A stretch of DNA of 64,000 bases, taken from the NCBI RefSeq assembly GCF_038719015.1, contig NZ_CP152276.1, forward strand, positions 2,988,001 to 3,052,000, given 5' to 3'. A model generated the notes under the pieces. That model worked only from the letters and a program-made list of their open reading frames with translations, searched no databases and was not told the DNA's origin. Of the stretch, positions 48,978-59,322 are shown one piece after another. Source of the DNA: Nguyenibacter vanlangensis (GTDB taxonomy: Bacteria; Pseudomonadota; Alphaproteobacteria; Acetobacterales; Acetobacteraceae). Position numbers and translations under genes: made by a program. Positions within the stretch are counted from its first letter, which is position 1. Each line of letters starts with the position of its first letter.

Positions 48978-51551
48978 TTATCCTCTTTTTTTCAGGCTCT
49001 GCAGCGCGTGGCGCCAGACCAGCATGCCGCACAGCGTGGTGGCGCAGAGCGTGACGGCCAGGGTACCCGCCAGGGCGGGCCAGTCGGCGTGCCAGGGCAT
49101 GTGCAGGACCGCGCGGGCGATCAGCCAGGCATTGGCCGTGCCGATCGCCGCCGCCATCGCACCGGCAGTCAGTCCCAGTAGGGTGAATTCCAGCAGCCAG
49201 ATCGCGCGGATCTGTCCCGCGTCGGCGCCGAGCGCGCGCAGGATGGCGGCGGTGGCGACCCGCTGCCGCCAGCCGGCCGAGAGGGTCGCCGCCAGCACCA
49301 GCCCGCCCGAGGCCAGCAGCAGGGCCGCCGCCGCGGTCAGCGCGCCGCCCAGGCGGCCGGCCAGGGTGGCCAGTTGGGCCAGCACGTCGGCGATGCGGAT
49401 GCCGGTGATCCCGGGCAGCGCGTCGGTCAGCGCGGCCAGCACGCCGGCATCGTGATCTGCCCGGCCGTCGGTGGCCAGGGTGGCGATGAAGCTGTGCGGC
49501 GCGTGGGACAGCAGGCCCGGCGAGGCGATGAAGGCGAAATTGAGCTGCAGGGAGCGCCAGGCGACGTCGCGCAGGCTGGCGACGCGGAAATCGATCGCGC
49601 GGCCCAGCACGTTGAGCCGGATCGTCGTGCCGAGATGCACGCCCCAGCCCCGGGCCAGCCCGGCATCCAGCGACAGCAAAGGCGGCCCGGCATAATCGGC
49701 CGGCCACCATTGGCCGGCGGCCAGATGCGTTCCGGCCGGGGGCGTGGCCGACAGGGTCAGGCCGTGATCGCCGCGCAAGGCCCAGCGTGTCTGCGGTGTG
49801 GCGGCGACCCGTTCGGCCGGCACGCCGTCGACCGCGACGACGCGGGTGCGCATCGAGGGCAGTTGCGCGATGGAACGCACCGTGGGCTGGGCGCGGGCCA
49901 GGGCGTCGAACCGATCGAGATCGGCGGGCTGGATATCGACGAAATAGAAGGACGGCGCGTTGCGCGGCAACTGGTCCTGCAACTGGGCGGCGATCGTGCG
50001 TTCGACCAGGATGATGGTGGCCATGGCCGCGAGCCCGGCGCCCAGCGCCACCACCAGCCGGCCCGTCGCGGCGCCCGGGCGGGCGAACAGGACGAGCCCC
50101 AGCCGGAGGCGGCCGTGCCGCGTGCCCAGGCGCGGCAGGAGTGCCGCGACGGCCCGGGCCAATGCCGTGCCGGCGGCGGCGAGCAGGGCTGCGGCGAGCG
50201 CGACGGCGGCGAGGAAGCCGGCCAGGAACCGCCAGTCCGCCGTCAGGGCCAGCGCCAGCAGGCCCAGCAGCGCGGCGCAGGCCGCCATGGCGGCGAGGCT
50301 GCGCCGGCGGCCGGCGGCGCCGAGCGGGCGGCGACGATCCTGGTCGTGGAACAGGGCGGCCGGGGCGATGGCGCTGGCGCGCATCAGCGGCAGCAGCGTG
50401 ACCAGCAGCGCGACCACCGCCCCGAACAGTCCGGCCAGCAGGGCGGGGCGCAGCGGCGGGACCAGGCCGGCGGCGTCCACCGGCAGCAGCCCGGCCAGGG
50501 CATGGACGGCCAGCGGTGGCAGTAGGAGGGCCGCCGCCATGCCGCCGGCGATGCCGATCGCGCACAGCCCCATGATCTGCAGCCCGAAGACCAGCCGGAC
50601 CAGGCGGCCCGAGGCGCCGAGGCAGCGCAGGATGGCGATGGTGCGGCCGCGCCCGTCGAGCCAGGCGGTGACGCCGGCCGCGACCCCCAGCCCGCCCAGC
50701 AGCAGCGCGGCCAGGCCGATCAACTGGATGAACAGGGCGACCTGGTCGATGGTGCGGTCGAGCGCGGGGGCTGCGTCGGCAACGCCGCGCACATGCCAGC
50801 CCTGGTCGGGGAAGCGCACGGCGATCGCCCGCGCCAGGGCGGCGGCGCGGGCGGCGCGGCCGGCGGCCGGACCGTCCAGCACGGCGCGCAGCGCGCGGGT
50901 GGCCAGGGCGCCGGGCTGCAGCAGGCCCGCCGCGTCCAGCGCCGGGGCGGCGATCAGGATCGTGGGGGCCAGCATGATCGTGCCCGCGCTGTCGGGGCTG
51001 TGGGCCAGCGCGCCGGCCAGGCGGAAGCGGGCCGTGCCGATCCGCACGACGTCGCCCTGGCGGAGATGCAGCCGGTCGATCACCAGCGGGTCGGCCAGCA
51101 GGGCGGGCGTGCCGTCCGCCGCGGGGCGCAGCGCGCGGGCCAGGTCGGCCGGGGGCGCGATGGTAACGTGATCGACCAGCGGATAGGCGCCGTCGACCGC
51201 CTGGAGTTCGACCAGCATCCGGTCGCCCCCCGTTCCGTCGCCGGATTGGCTGGCATAGAGCATGGAGCGCAGGCGCACGACCTGCGAGACGCGGGCGCCG
51301 CTTGCCGCGAGAAAGGAGGCCAGGTCGGGGGGGAACGGGTCGCTGGATTCGATGGACAGGTCGCCGCCCAGCAGGCTGCGCTGCTGTTGGGCGATGCCGT
51401 CGCGGATCATGACCTGGAGTCCGCCGACCGCGCCGATCGCCGCCACCCCCAGCGCCAGGCAGGCCAGGACGATGCGCATGCCGCCGATCCCGCCGCGCAT
51501 GTCGCGCCAGGCCAGGCGGATGGCCAGGCGCAGGGTGGCGAGGGGGCTCAT
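48978..51551 (-). CDS. FtsX/MacB-type ABC transporter permease (YbbP-like)
   Basis: An 857-residue membrane protein with an N-terminal helix ([20 protein letters not shown]), a large periplasmic region, then two groups of helices, the FtsX-fold core repeated, as in YbbP. It overlaps the ATPase gene by four bases. With the ATPase and divergent tesA it reproduces the enteric tesA / ybbA-ybbP layout; the family probably handles lipids or lysophospholipid-derived products, not established here. Confidence 0.87.
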   Translation of the reverse strand: MSPLATLRLAIRLAWRDMRGGIGGMRIVLACLALGVAAIGAVGGLQVMIRDGIAQQQRSLLGGDLSIESSDPFPPDLASFLAASGARVSQVVRLRSMLYASQSGDGTGGDRMLVELQAVDGAYPLVDHVTIAPPADLARALRPAADGTPALLADPLVIDRLHLRQGDVVRIGTARFRLAGALAHSPDSAGTIMLAPTILIAAPALDAAGLLQPGALATRALRAVLDGPAAGRAARAAALARAIAVRFPDQGWHVRGVADAAPALDRTIDQVALFIQLIGLAALLLGGLGVAAGVTAWLDGRGRTIAILRCLGASGRLVRLVFGLQIMGLCAIGIAGGMAAALLLPPLAVHALAGLLPVDAAGLVPPLRPALLAGLFGAVVALLVTLLPLMRASAIAPAALFHDQDRRRPLGAAGRRRSLAAMAACAALLGLLALALTADWRFLAGFLAAVALAAALLAAAGTALARAVAALLPRLGTRHGRLRLGLVLFARPGAATGRLVVALGAGLAAMATIILVERTIAAQLQDQLPRNAPSFYFVDIQPADLDRFDALARAQPTVRSIAQLPSMRTRVVAVDGVPAERVAATPQTRWALRGDHGLTLSATPPAGTHLAAGQWWPADYAGPPLLSLDAGLARGWGVHLGTTIRLNVLGRAIDFRVASLRDVAWRSLQLNFAFIASPGLLSHAPHSFIATLATDGRADHDAGVLAALTDALPGITGIRIADVLAQLATLAGRLGGALTAAAALLLASGGLVLAATLSAGWRQRVATAAILRALGADAGQIRAIWLLEFTLLGLTAGAMAAAIGTANAWLIARAVLHMPWHADWPALAGTLAVTLCATTLCGMLVWRHALQSLKKRG

Positions 51552-52405
51552 GGCGCGGCCTGCCGCGCGGCGCCCCCGTGCAGCGGGCCGGGGAGCGAGC
51601 CAGGAAGCGGGCTGGAGACCGGGTGGGGGCCCCCTTCGGCCAGGCGGCCGTCGCGGACCGCGAGGCGGCGGTCGCAGCGCGCGGCCAGGGCCGGGTCGTG
51701 GGTGATCAGCAGCATCGTGGTGCCGTGGCGGCGTTGCAGGCCGAAAAGCAGGTCCATGATCGCGCTTCCGGTCTGGCTGTCGAGATTGCCGGTGGGTTCG
51801 TCGGCCAGCAGCAGGCGCGGCCGGGTCACGAAGGCGCGGGCCAAAGCCACGCGCTGCTGCTCGCCGCCCGAGAGTTCACCGGGCAGATGGTCCAGCCGGT
51901 GGTCGAGCCCGACGGCGGCGAGCGCCGCCCGGGCGTCGCGGGCCCCGTCGCGATGGCCGGCCAGTTCCAGCGGCACCAGCACGTTTTCCAGTGCCGTCAT
52001 GGTCGGGATAAGCTGGAAGGACTGGAAGACGATGCCGGTGGTGCGGCGGCGGAAGCGGGCCAGCGCGTCCTCGTCGAGGTCGGCAAGGCGGGTGCCGGCG
52101 ATCGTGACCGTGCCGCTTGTGGGCCGTTCGAGCCCGGCGAGGAGCATCAGCAGCGAGGTCTTGCCCGAGCCGGAGGGGCCGACGATGCCCACGGCCTCGG
52201 CTTCGGCCACGCGCAGGCTGATCCCGCGCAGGATGGCCAGGCCCCCAGCCCTTTCCCCGGTGTTCCCGCCAGGGTGTGCGCCAGGATGGGTGTGTGTGCC
52301 GTTCCGGGCCGGGTTGACCCTGCCGGAATGGGCCGGCACTGTCAGCCACAGGTCATCCGCCTGCACCAGGGTTGGCCGTCCGTTCAGGAATCCTTCGCTG
52401 TCCAT
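51548..52405 (-). CDS. ABC transporter ATPase (YbbA/LolD-like)
   Basis: Powers the FtsX-type permease. The 285-residue protein has Walker [17 protein letters not shown]-loop [11 protein letters not shown], signature [15 protein letters not shown], Walker [13 protein letters not shown] and switch His ITHDPA. Before the LAILRGISL strand there is an insertion of about 35 low-complexity residues (Pro, Gly, His, Thr) not usual in the family. Its start codon overlaps the divergent tesA start on the other strand. Confidence 0.9.
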   Translation of the reverse strand: MDSEGFLNGRPTLVQADDLWLTVPAHSGRVNPARNGTHTHPGAHPGGNTGERAGGLAILRGISLRVAEAEAVGIVGPSGSGKTSLLMLLAGLERPTSGTVTIAGTRLADLDEDALARFRRRTTGIVFQSFQLIPTMTALENVLVPLELAGHRDGARDARAALAAVGLDHRLDHLPGELSGGEQQRVALARAFVTRPRLLLADEPTGNLDSQTGSAIMDLLFGLQRRHGTTMLLITHDPALAARCDRRLAVRDGRLAEGGPHPVSSPLPGSLPGPLHGGAARQAAP

Positions 52406-53114
52406 GCGCTCTTCTTCCGACACAGGGTGGGTCCGCCGTCTCAACGCTACATGGCGCGGGCGAATCGTCCGAATGGTTTTTGTGCTCGTGCTGGGTATGG
52501 GCGGCATGCCGGCGGGCGCGGCCGAACGGCCGGTGCGGATCCTGGCGCTGGGGGATTCGCTGACCGCCGGGTACGGGCTGGCGCATCGCGATGCCTTCGT
52601 GCCGCGCCTGCAGGCGGCGCTGGCAGCGCGCGGCGATGCGATCACCATCCTGGACGGCGGCGTGTCGGGCGATACCAGCGCCGACGCGCTGGCGCGGCTG
52701 GATTGGGCGCTGGGCGACCAGCCGGACGCCGTGATCGTGGAACTGGGCGGCAATGACGGGCTGCGCGGGCTGGACCCGGCGCGGATGGAGCGGAACCTGA
52801 CGGCGATCCTGGACCGGCTGGCCCAGGCGCATCTGCCGGTGCTGCTGTCGGGGATGTATGCCCCGCCGAACATGGGCACCGCCTATGCCGGCGCCTTTCG
52901 CGCGGTGTTCGACCGGCTGTCGCGCCGGCCGGGCATTCTGTGGGACCCGTTCTTCCTGGACGGGGTGGCCACGCATCCGGACCTGGTGCAGGCCGACCAT
53001 ATCCATCCCGACCCGGCCGGGGTCGCGGTGATCGTGCGGCGGCTGGTGCCGGTGGTGGAGCGGTTAGCGCAGCAGGCACGGGCGGGGCGGGCCCTGTCCG
53101 GCGGTCCGGGATAG
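52404..53114 (+). CDS. tesA: TesA-like SGNH arylesterase/lysophospholipase
   Basis: Periplasmic multifunctional esterase. All four SGNH blocks are visible: [11 protein letters not shown] (Ser), GGVSGDTSA (Gly), [13 protein letters not shown] (Asn) and [11 protein letters not shown] (Asp and His). A signal-like segment [17 protein letters not shown] precedes the domain. ATG 52404 gives a long n-region; ATG 52473, directly at the hydrophobic segment, is a plausible alternative. It diverges from the YbbA/YbbP-like transporter. Confidence 0.87.
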   Translation: MRSSSDTGWVRRLNATWRGRIVRMVFVLVLGMGGMPAGAAERPVRILALGDSLTAGYGLAHRDAFVPRLQAALAARGDAITILDGGVSGDTSADALARLDWALGDQPDAVIVELGGNDGLRGLDPARMERNLTAILDRLAQAHLPVLLSGMYAPPNMGTAYAGAFRAVFDRLSRRPGILWDPFFLDGVATHPDLVQADHIHPDPAGVAVIVRRLVPVVERLAQQARAGRALSGGPG

Positions 53115-53261
53115 ATCGGTAATTTTTGGAAACTATAGATTTACTTTGTTTCTATTTATCGGTTTCGATGATGCCGATACGGTTTCGAACAGAAGGACGG
53201 GGGCGAGAGACCGGCGCGAGGGGCGGCGGGACATGGCCCGGGAAAACTGGAGAGACCTGCG

Positions 53262-53684
53262 ATGTTCACGATCAATGCGACGATGCGCGATGTCGTTCTG
53301 CTGCTGGCCCGCCTGCTGCTGGCGGTGCTGTTCCTGGTGATGGGCTGGGGCAAGCTGACCGATTTTTCGGGCGCGGTTGCCTATATGGCACAGACCCATG
53401 CCCCGTTCCCGGCGATTTCCGCCGCGGTGGCGACGGTGACCGAACTGGGGGCTGGCCTTGCGCTGCTGGCCGGGGCGCTGACGACGGAAGTGGCGCTGGC
53501 GCTGGCGGTCTATACGCTGGTGACCGGGCTGATCGGCCATCCGTTCTGGTCGATGTCGGGCATGATGCGCTATGACAACATGATCCATTTCTACAAGAAT
53601 ATCAGCATCGTCGGCGGCCTGCTGGCGCTGGCGGCGGTGGGGGCGGGCCGGTTCGCCGTCACCCGGCCCCGCGCGGCGGCCTGA
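53262..53684 (+). CDS. DoxX-family membrane protein
   Basis: A 140-residue inner-membrane protein with four hydrophobic helices and the DoxX pattern LLLAVLFLVMGWGKLTDF near the start and MMRYDNMIHFYKNISIVGGL near the end. The role of DoxX proteins is poorly defined (redox or sulfur related in some cases). Single gene, 147 bp after tesA. Confidence 0.85.
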   Translation: MFTINATMRDVVLLLARLLLAVLFLVMGWGKLTDFSGAVAYMAQTHAPFPAISAAVATVTELGAGLALLAGALTTEVALALAVYTLVTGLIGHPFWSMSGMMRYDNMIHFYKNISIVGGLLALAAVGAGRFAVTRPRAAA

Positions 53685-53706
53685 AATCCGGACGCCGCCG
53701 GACCCG

Positions 53707-53727
53707 GCAGGGGTCACGGACCCCTGC
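53707..53727. terminator. 9-bp stem hairpin between convergent DoxX and phosphoesterase genes
   Basis: GCAGGGGTC (53707-53715) and GACCCCTGC (53719-53727) around ACG; a second GC-rich inverted stretch follows at about 53740-53785. Likely a bidirectional terminator region. Confidence 0.45.
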
Positions 53728-53793
53728 ACCTCATGACAAAAGCCCCCGGCCTTTGGCGAGGTCCAGGGGTGGACCCCCCGGGCGAACCCGGCA

Positions 53794-56643
53794 TCAATCC
53801 GCCCGCATGCCGCGCCGCGACGGATAGGCCCGGCTGCCGTAGAGCCCCTGCCAGACCAACTGGTTGAACGCGACGGCGGGGATGCGGTCTTCCTGCGACC
53901 AGTCATAGCCTGCGGTGGCAAGGGCCCACCAGGTGGCGTCATGCGTGCTGCGCGGGGTCAGCGCCGCCTGGCGGCGGGGCGGGAGCGGCAGGTGCGTGGC
54001 GTAGAGATAGGCGGAGGGAATGGCGGTGAAGCGCCAGTCCTTCTGCCGCAGGTCGAACAGGTCGGTCATCGGGCGCTGATAGGCGTCGTTCACGTTCAGA
54101 TGGTCGATGCCCAGGATGTCCTCGATCGTGCGCAGCATGTTGACCGTGGTGTAGCGGGTCGAGATGACGGCGTGGTGCCGGACATAGGGACCGACGACAT
54201 AGGCGGTGGAGCGGTGGCCGTCGACATGGTCCGGACCGTCCTGGGCGTCGTCTTCCAGCACGAAGATCAGGGTCGAGTCCCGGTAGCGGCTGCGCGCCAC
54301 CGCCTGGACCAGCAATCCGACCGCGTAGTCATTGTCGGCCTGTTGCAGTTCGGGCGTATCGACCCCGTCGATGGCGGTGGCGAAGCTGCCCATATGGTCG
54401 TGCATCAGCCGCACCAGGCTGAGGGCCGGCAGGCGGCCGTTTGCGACATAGGCGTCGAATTCGCGCCGCCATTCGCGCACGCGCAGCGTATCGGGAAAGG
54501 CGTTGTCGAAGCCGCGGAAATACGGGTCGGTCAGCGGGGCGAGGCGCGGGTTGCTGGGGAAGGCGACCCGCAGATGATGAGCGTGCGGATCGGGGTCCTC
54601 GGGGATCGGCGCGGCGTTTCGATCGGCCTGGCCGTAGCGGGACAGGTCGAGATAGAAGCCGTAATTGCGCACGCCGAGCCCCTTGCGTAGCGCGGCGTCC
54701 CAAAGATAGCCGTGCTGGATGTCCTCGGGCGTGTCGTCGTCGCCGGGGCCGTCGACCGCGTCTTCGTCATGAGTGCCGGGCAGCAGGTCGGGATCGGCGG
54801 GCAGGGCCGGTTCGGCGGCGCGGCGTTCGGCCGGGGCGGCGATGCCGACATCGACGCCGCGATTCTGGCCTTCCGGGTCATAGACCATGTGGGTGGGGCG
54901 GCCGGCATAGGCGAGCGGGATCGTCTTCTCGTTGAAATCGCTTTCGCGGGCGGCGGTGCTCCATTGCCAGCCATTGCCGCTGACCTCGCCGGACGTCAAA
55001 AAATTGTCCAGCGTGACGAAATTGCCGGCCATGGCATGGAAGTTCGGCGTGATCGGCGCGCCGAATTCGGTGATTGCGGCATCGCCGTTGCCGGGCGACA
55101 GGTCGCCCAGGATCTGGTCGTAGGTGCGGTTTTCCTTGACGATATAGATGACGTGGCGGATGCGCGCGCGCAGGGCGGCCATCATCCGCTGGTCGGACTC
55201 CGGCGGACGGGCGGTGAAGCCGTCATTGGCGGCGACCTGGCGGGTCAGTTCGTCCTGGTCATGGTCGGAGGGGATGGGTTCGGCCAGCAGGCCGGCGGCT
55301 TCGAGCGCTAGCACGCCCTGGTTGCGGCGGCAGGCGGCGAGGAAGGACGGGGCGGGTTGGATGCGCTTTGCGGCGGTGGCGCAATTGCCCGGATTGGGGC
55401 CGGGGTCGCTTTTGCCGTTGATCGCGTAGAGCCAGCCATCGGCCAGCGCCACGTCATTGGGGTACCAGCCGGTGGGCAGCAGGGCCAGGGTGCGGCCCCG
55501 CCCCGTGCTTCCCTTGTCCGCCAGGGCCACCACGGCGATCGCGTTTTCGCCGCCCAGGCTGACATAGAGCCGGGTTTCGTCATCGGAGAGCGCCAGCGCA
55601 TTGGGGGCGGCGCCGCGATAGCGTTCGCGCGCCGGCATCAATCCGGGCGGTGCCGCGACCGGGATGCGGCCGATGACGACATTGCGGGCGGTGTCGATGA
55701 CATGGACGGAATCGTCGTTGTCGGCGGCGACATAGAGCCGGGTGCGCGCGTGGTTCATGACCATGCGGGTCGGATTGCCCATGACCGGAATCCGGGCGGC
55801 GACCCGGGCCGTATCCGGAGTGGCGCCGAAGGCGACCAGGTCGATTTCCCGGTCGCGCAGGCTGCCGACATAGGCGCTGGCGGCGTCGCGCGCCACCACC
55901 CAGAACGGGGTTTCGCCGCCCGGTACCCCGGTGCGGGCCGGGATTTCGGTGCCGGGGCGCAGGTCGCGCTCGGCGATGACCCGGTGCCGGGCGAGATCGA
56001 CCAGCGACAGGCTGTCATTGAACAGATTGGCGACGAACAGGCGGGTGCCGTCGGGGCTGACCGCCAGCCCGGCGGTGCTGGGAGATTGTTTCAGGCCATG
56101 GGCCTGGACGCCGTGGCCGAGCGCGATCGGCGGGCCGGCAGCGACCCAGCCGCGGGCGGCGCGGGTAAAGGCGAGGACCGAATCCCCGCCGCCGGTGCCG
56201 ACATAGAGCGATTGCCCGTCGGGCGCGAACGCCATGCCGGCATAGGCGGTGGGCACGCGCAGGACCTGCCGCTGGACGGGGACGTGGGCGGTGATGTCGT
56301 AGAGGAAGACATATTCGGACGACAGCGCCGGATCGGGCTTGCCGTCCGTGCCGTAGGTCGTGTTGTAGCCGCTGGTCAGCACCGCCAGCGTGCGGCGGTC
56401 GGGGCTGAGGGCGGTGGTGATGGCCTGGCCGGCCAGGATATGCGGGGCATCGGGCCGGTCGGCGGGCCTGCCCGGGTCGAGTGTCCGGAAAATGGCGCCG
56501 GTCGCGGCCGCCGGCGTGAGGAACTGGCCGGACGGCAGGCGGGGTGCTTGCGCCGCGTCGTCGTCATCGGCCCGCGCCGAGGCCGGCGGGACGAGCCAGA
56601 TGGTAACGAGCAGAGCCGTCGTCAGGCGGCGCCATGCGGACAT
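53794..56643 (-). CDS. exported YncE-type beta-propeller fused to an AcpA-like phosphoesterase
   Basis: A 949-residue secreted protein: signal peptide of about 26 residues (LTTALLVTIWLVPPASARA), a YVTN/YncE beta-propeller (about 60-480) with repeats such as AVSPDGTRLFVANLFNDSLS and ARTRLYVAADNDDSVHVID, and a phosphoesterase domain of the PF04185 type (about 520-949) with HVIYIVKENRTYDQILGDLS and LIFVLEDDAQDGPDHVDGHR. It probably hydrolyses phosphate esters outside the cytoplasm. ATG 56643 follows AAGGAAA; an ATG seven codons upstream is possible. Single gene, convergent with DoxX. Confidence 0.88.
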   Translation of the reverse strand: MSAWRRLTTALLVTIWLVPPASARADDDDAAQAPRLPSGQFLTPAAATGAIFRTLDPGRPADRPDAPHILAGQAITTALSPDRRTLAVLTSGYNTTYGTDGKPDPALSSEYVFLYDITAHVPVQRQVLRVPTAYAGMAFAPDGQSLYVGTGGGDSVLAFTRAARGWVAAGPPIALGHGVQAHGLKQSPSTAGLAVSPDGTRLFVANLFNDSLSLVDLARHRVIAERDLRPGTEIPARTGVPGGETPFWVVARDAASAYVGSLRDREIDLVAFGATPDTARVAARIPVMGNPTRMVMNHARTRLYVAADNDDSVHVIDTARNVVIGRIPVAAPPGLMPARERYRGAAPNALALSDDETRLYVSLGGENAIAVVALADKGSTGRGRTLALLPTGWYPNDVALADGWLYAINGKSDPGPNPGNCATAAKRIQPAPSFLAACRRNQGVLALEAAGLLAEPIPSDHDQDELTRQVAANDGFTARPPESDQRMMAALRARIRHVIYIVKENRTYDQILGDLSPGNGDAAITEFGAPITPNFHAMAGNFVTLDNFLTSGEVSGNGWQWSTAARESDFNEKTIPLAYAGRPTHMVYDPEGQNRGVDVGIAAPAERRAAEPALPADPDLLPGTHDEDAVDGPGDDDTPEDIQHGYLWDAALRKGLGVRNYGFYLDLSRYGQADRNAAPIPEDPDPHAHHLRVAFPSNPRLAPLTDPYFRGFDNAFPDTLRVREWRREFDAYVANGRLPALSLVRLMHDHMGSFATAIDGVDTPELQQADNDYAVGLLVQAVARSRYRDSTLIFVLEDDAQDGPDHVDGHRSTAYVVGPYVRHHAVISTRYTTVNMLRTIEDILGIDHLNVNDAYQRPMTDLFDLRQKDWRFTAIPSAYLYATHLPLPPRRQAALTPRSTHDATWWALATAGYDWSQEDRIPAVAFNQLVWQGLYGSRAYPSRRGMRAD

Positions 56644-56802
56644 GCCGGTTTCCTTCCCTTTCATGTGGGCCCTTTCATGCGGGCGGGCGCGGCCCCGCCG
56701 ATGCCCCATGGATAGGGAAGAACAGGGGACGTGTCGCCAGGTCCGGTGGGACCGACATGAATTCTTCATGGAAGGATGGGGCCGGATTGTCCGGAGACTC
56801 CA

Positions 56803-56878
<76 letters not shown>

Positions 56879-56964
56879 ATGGAGTGGTCCCTTTCGGGTG
56901 ACGCGCTTCTAACAGCACGTCCCCGGGAGGGCAAGCGGTTTTATCGAAAAAAATGCCTGCCGTA

Positions 56965-57900
56965 TCAGGTGTTCAGCCGGGCGAGGACCGAGTCGAACTG
57001 GTCGAGCGAATTATACTGGATGCGGATCGAGCCGCCCTTGCCGTCGAAGGCGATCTGGACCTTGAGCCCCAGGCGGGAGGACAGGTCGCGTTCCAGGACC
57101 TGGATTTCCGGATCCTTGCGTTCGGCCGGCTTGGCCGGGACGGCCTGGGCCTGGCGGACGGCTTTCTGGATCAGGGCCTCGGTCTGGCGGACATTCAGGC
57201 CCTGTTCCAGCACGATCTTCAGCGCCGCGACCGGGTCGGGATGGGCCAGCAGGGCACGGGCGTGGCCGGCCGTCAGCTTGCCGTCGCGCAGGGCCGCGCG
57301 CACCGGGGCAGGCAGGTTGAGCAGGCGGACCATGTTGGCGACGTGCGAGCGCGACTTGCCCAGCGCGCCGGCCAGTTCTTCCTGCGTCAGGCCGTGATCC
57401 CGCAGCAGGCGCTGCAGGCCCTCGGCCTCTTCGATCGCATTGAGGTCGGCGCGCTGGAGGTTCTCCACCAGGGCGGCGGCCATGGCGTCGCCGTCATCGA
57501 GGATGCGGATATGGACCGGGACCTCGTGCAGCGCGGCCATCTGGGCGGCGCGCCAGCGGCGTTCGCCGGCGATGATCTGGTAGGTGGTGTCGCGTTCGGG
57601 GTGCGGACGGACCAGGATCGGCTGGAGGATGCCGCGGGTGCGGATGGAATCGGCCAGTTCGGCCAGGGCCTCGGGCTCCATCGCCTGGCGCGGCTGGAAG
57701 GGGCCGGGCTCCAGCAAATCGACGGGCAGGGTGGCCGGGCGGTCGCGTTCGGGCCGGGGGGCGCCAGGGGGGGCGCCAGGGAGAGCACCGGAGGGCGTGC
57801 CAGGGAGAGCGCCTGGCGCGATGGCCGGCGGCTGTTCGCCCAGCAGGGCGGCAAGGCCGCGCCCCAGGCGCGGGCGGGCCTGGTCCTTCTTGGTGCTCAT
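56965..57900 (-). CDS. parB: chromosome-partitioning protein ParB
   Basis: Binds parS and loads SMC near the origin. The 311-residue protein has the N-terminal GRGLAALLGEQ, the CTP-binding LEPGPFQPRQAM and GERRWRAAQMAAL regions, helix-turn-helix QEELAGALGKSRSHVANMVRLL and a C-terminal dimer domain ending FDSVLARLNT. A Pro/Gly/Ala repeat tract (GALPG, GAPPGAP) follows the first helix. It overlaps parA by four bases. Confidence 0.95.
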   Translation of the reverse strand: MSTKKDQARPRLGRGLAALLGEQPPAIAPGALPGTPSGALPGAPPGAPRPERDRPATLPVDLLEPGPFQPRQAMEPEALAELADSIRTRGILQPILVRPHPERDTTYQIIAGERRWRAAQMAALHEVPVHIRILDDGDAMAAALVENLQRADLNAIEEAEGLQRLLRDHGLTQEELAGALGKSRSHVANMVRLLNLPAPVRAALRDGKLTAGHARALLAHPDPVAALKIVLEQGLNVRQTEALIQKAVRQAQAVPAKPAERKDPEIQVLERDLSSRLGLKVQIAFDGKGGSIRIQYNSLDQFDSVLARLNT

Positions 57901-58730
57901 GCCCCGATCGCCTTCTTGCTGGTGAGGCCCAGGCGGGTGACCAATTCGTCGGCCATGGCCTGATAGGCCGCGGCGCCGCTGGATTTCGGGTCATAGGCCA
58001 TGGCCGGGCGGCCGTGGCTCTGGGCCTCGGAGATGCGGATATTGCGCGGGATCAGCGTGTCCATCACCTGCGCGCCGAAGAAGCCGCGCGCGTCCTCGGC
58101 CACCAGTTCGGAGAGATTGTTGCGCCGGTCATACATGGTCAGCACGATGCCCGCGACATGCAGCCCGCCATTGAAGGCGCGGCGCACCCGATCGACCGTG
58201 CGCACCAATTGGCTGATGCCTTCCAGCGCGAAGAATTCGCATTGCAGAGGGACCACGACCCCGGTGGCGGCGACCAGCGCGTTCAGGGTCAGCAGGCCCA
58301 GGCTGGGCGGGCAATCGACCAGGATGACGTCGAAGCCGCCGCTGATGCGGGCGATCGCGTCGCGCAGGCAGAATTCGCGCCGGTCCTGGGCGACCAGTTC
58401 GAGTTCGGCGCCCGCCAGTTCGGTATCGGCGGCGATGATCGACAGGCCGGGGATTTCGGTGGCCTGGATCAGCGATGCGGATGCGGTGTCGTCGGTCAGC
58501 AGGGCATAGCTGCCGAGGCGGCGGGAATCATAGCCCACGCCGAGGCCCGTCGAGGCATTGCCCTGCGGGTCGAGATCGATCAGCAGGACGGAGAAACCCT
58601 GCGCCGCCAGGCCGGCGGCCAGGTTGATGGCTGTCGTCGTCTTGCCGACGCCGCCCTTCTGGTTGGCGAGGGCGAGAATATGAGGAGCGCGCACGCCGTC
58701 AGCCCTGTGCGCGTTCTGAGTGTCTGGCAC
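57897..58730 (-). CDS. parA: chromosome-partitioning ATPase ParA
   Basis: DNA-binding ATPase that segregates ParB-parS complexes. Deviant Walker [32 protein letters not shown] and [15 protein letters not shown] are visible in the 277-residue protein. ATG 58730 overlaps rsmG by 32 bases; GTG 58694, four bases after the rsmG stop, would remove the hydrophilic first 12 residues and is an alternative start. Confidence 0.94.
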   Translation of the reverse strand: MPDTQNAHRADGVRAPHILALANQKGGVGKTTTAINLAAGLAAQGFSVLLIDLDPQGNASTGLGVGYDSRRLGSYALLTDDTASASLIQATEIPGLSIIAADTELAGAELELVAQDRREFCLRDAIARISGGFDVILVDCPPSLGLLTLNALVAATGVVVPLQCEFFALEGISQLVRTVDRVRRAFNGGLHVAGIVLTMYDRRNNLSELVAEDARGFFGAQVMDTLIPRNIRISEAQSHGRPAMAYDPKSSGAAAYQAMADELVTRLGLTSKKAIGA

Positions 58731-59322
58731 GCCTGATGTTACCCAGTTTGAGAATGGTGCCGTCCGCGTTCGTGCGGCTCGGCAATCGGGATATGGTCAT
58801 GTGCCAGCCGGCGGCGGCCGCGGTCAACTCATCGGTGACGTTTCTGCCCTTGAGGAACAGACAAAATCCGTCCGGAGCCAGGAAACGGGATGCCCAGTCG
58901 AGCAGTTGCGGCAGGGCGGCGAGCGCGCGGGCGGTGACGACCTGCACCTGGGGGATGTCGGCGTCCTCGATCCGGGAGGCCAGCACGGTGACGCTGGTGC
59001 CGGTGGCGCGCGCGGCCTCACGCAGGAAGGCGGCCTTGCGCTGGTCGGATTCGATCAGGGTAACGTCGGTCCCGGTCGCGATCGCGATGATAAGGCCCGG
59101 GAAGCCGCCGCCGGAGCCCAGGTCGGCCAGGCGCGCGCCGGGCGGGACCAGGTCGGCCAGTTGCAGGCTGTCGGCGATATGGCGGTCCCACAGGTGGGGC
59201 AGATCGCGCGGCGAGACGAGATTGATGCGGGCGTTCCAGCGGGTGAGGATGGCGGCGAACGCATCGAGCCGGCGGCGCAGATCGTCGGGCATCGCGTCCT
59301 GATGTTTCACGTGAAACGTCAT
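58699..59322 (-). CDS. rsmG: 16S rRNA (guanine-527-N7) methyltransferase
   Basis: Methylates G527 of 16S rRNA with S-adenosylmethionine. The 207-residue protein has [12 protein letters not shown], the SAM-binding [17 protein letters not shown] and [17 protein letters not shown]. The first codons MTFHVKH are encoded by a parS-like site. The start overlaps the mnmG stop by four bases. Confidence 0.93.
   Translation of the reverse strand: MTFHVKHQDAMPDDLRRRLDAFAAILTRWNARINLVSPRDLPHLWDRHIADSLQLADLVPPGARLADLGSGGGFPGLIIAIATGTDVTLIESDQRKAAFLREAARATGTSVTVLASRIEDADIPQVQVVTARALAALPQLLDWASRFLAPDGFCLFLKGRNVTDELTAAAAGWHMTISRLPSRTNADGTILKLGNIRRARHSERAQG
59303..59318. promoter_or_regulatory. parS: parS site, one mismatch, in the rsmG start
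   Basis: TGTTTCACGTGAAACG matches the parS 16-mer TGTTTCACGTGAAACA at 15 positions. It lies within codons 2-7 of rsmG, 1.4 kb from parB. Confidence 0.88.

Noticed and set aside
47770..50565. 931-residue minus-strand frame covering the origin gap, maf and part of the permease gene
   Set aside because: Arg/Pro-rich, crosses a tRNA gene and lies in another frame of the FtsX-type permease.
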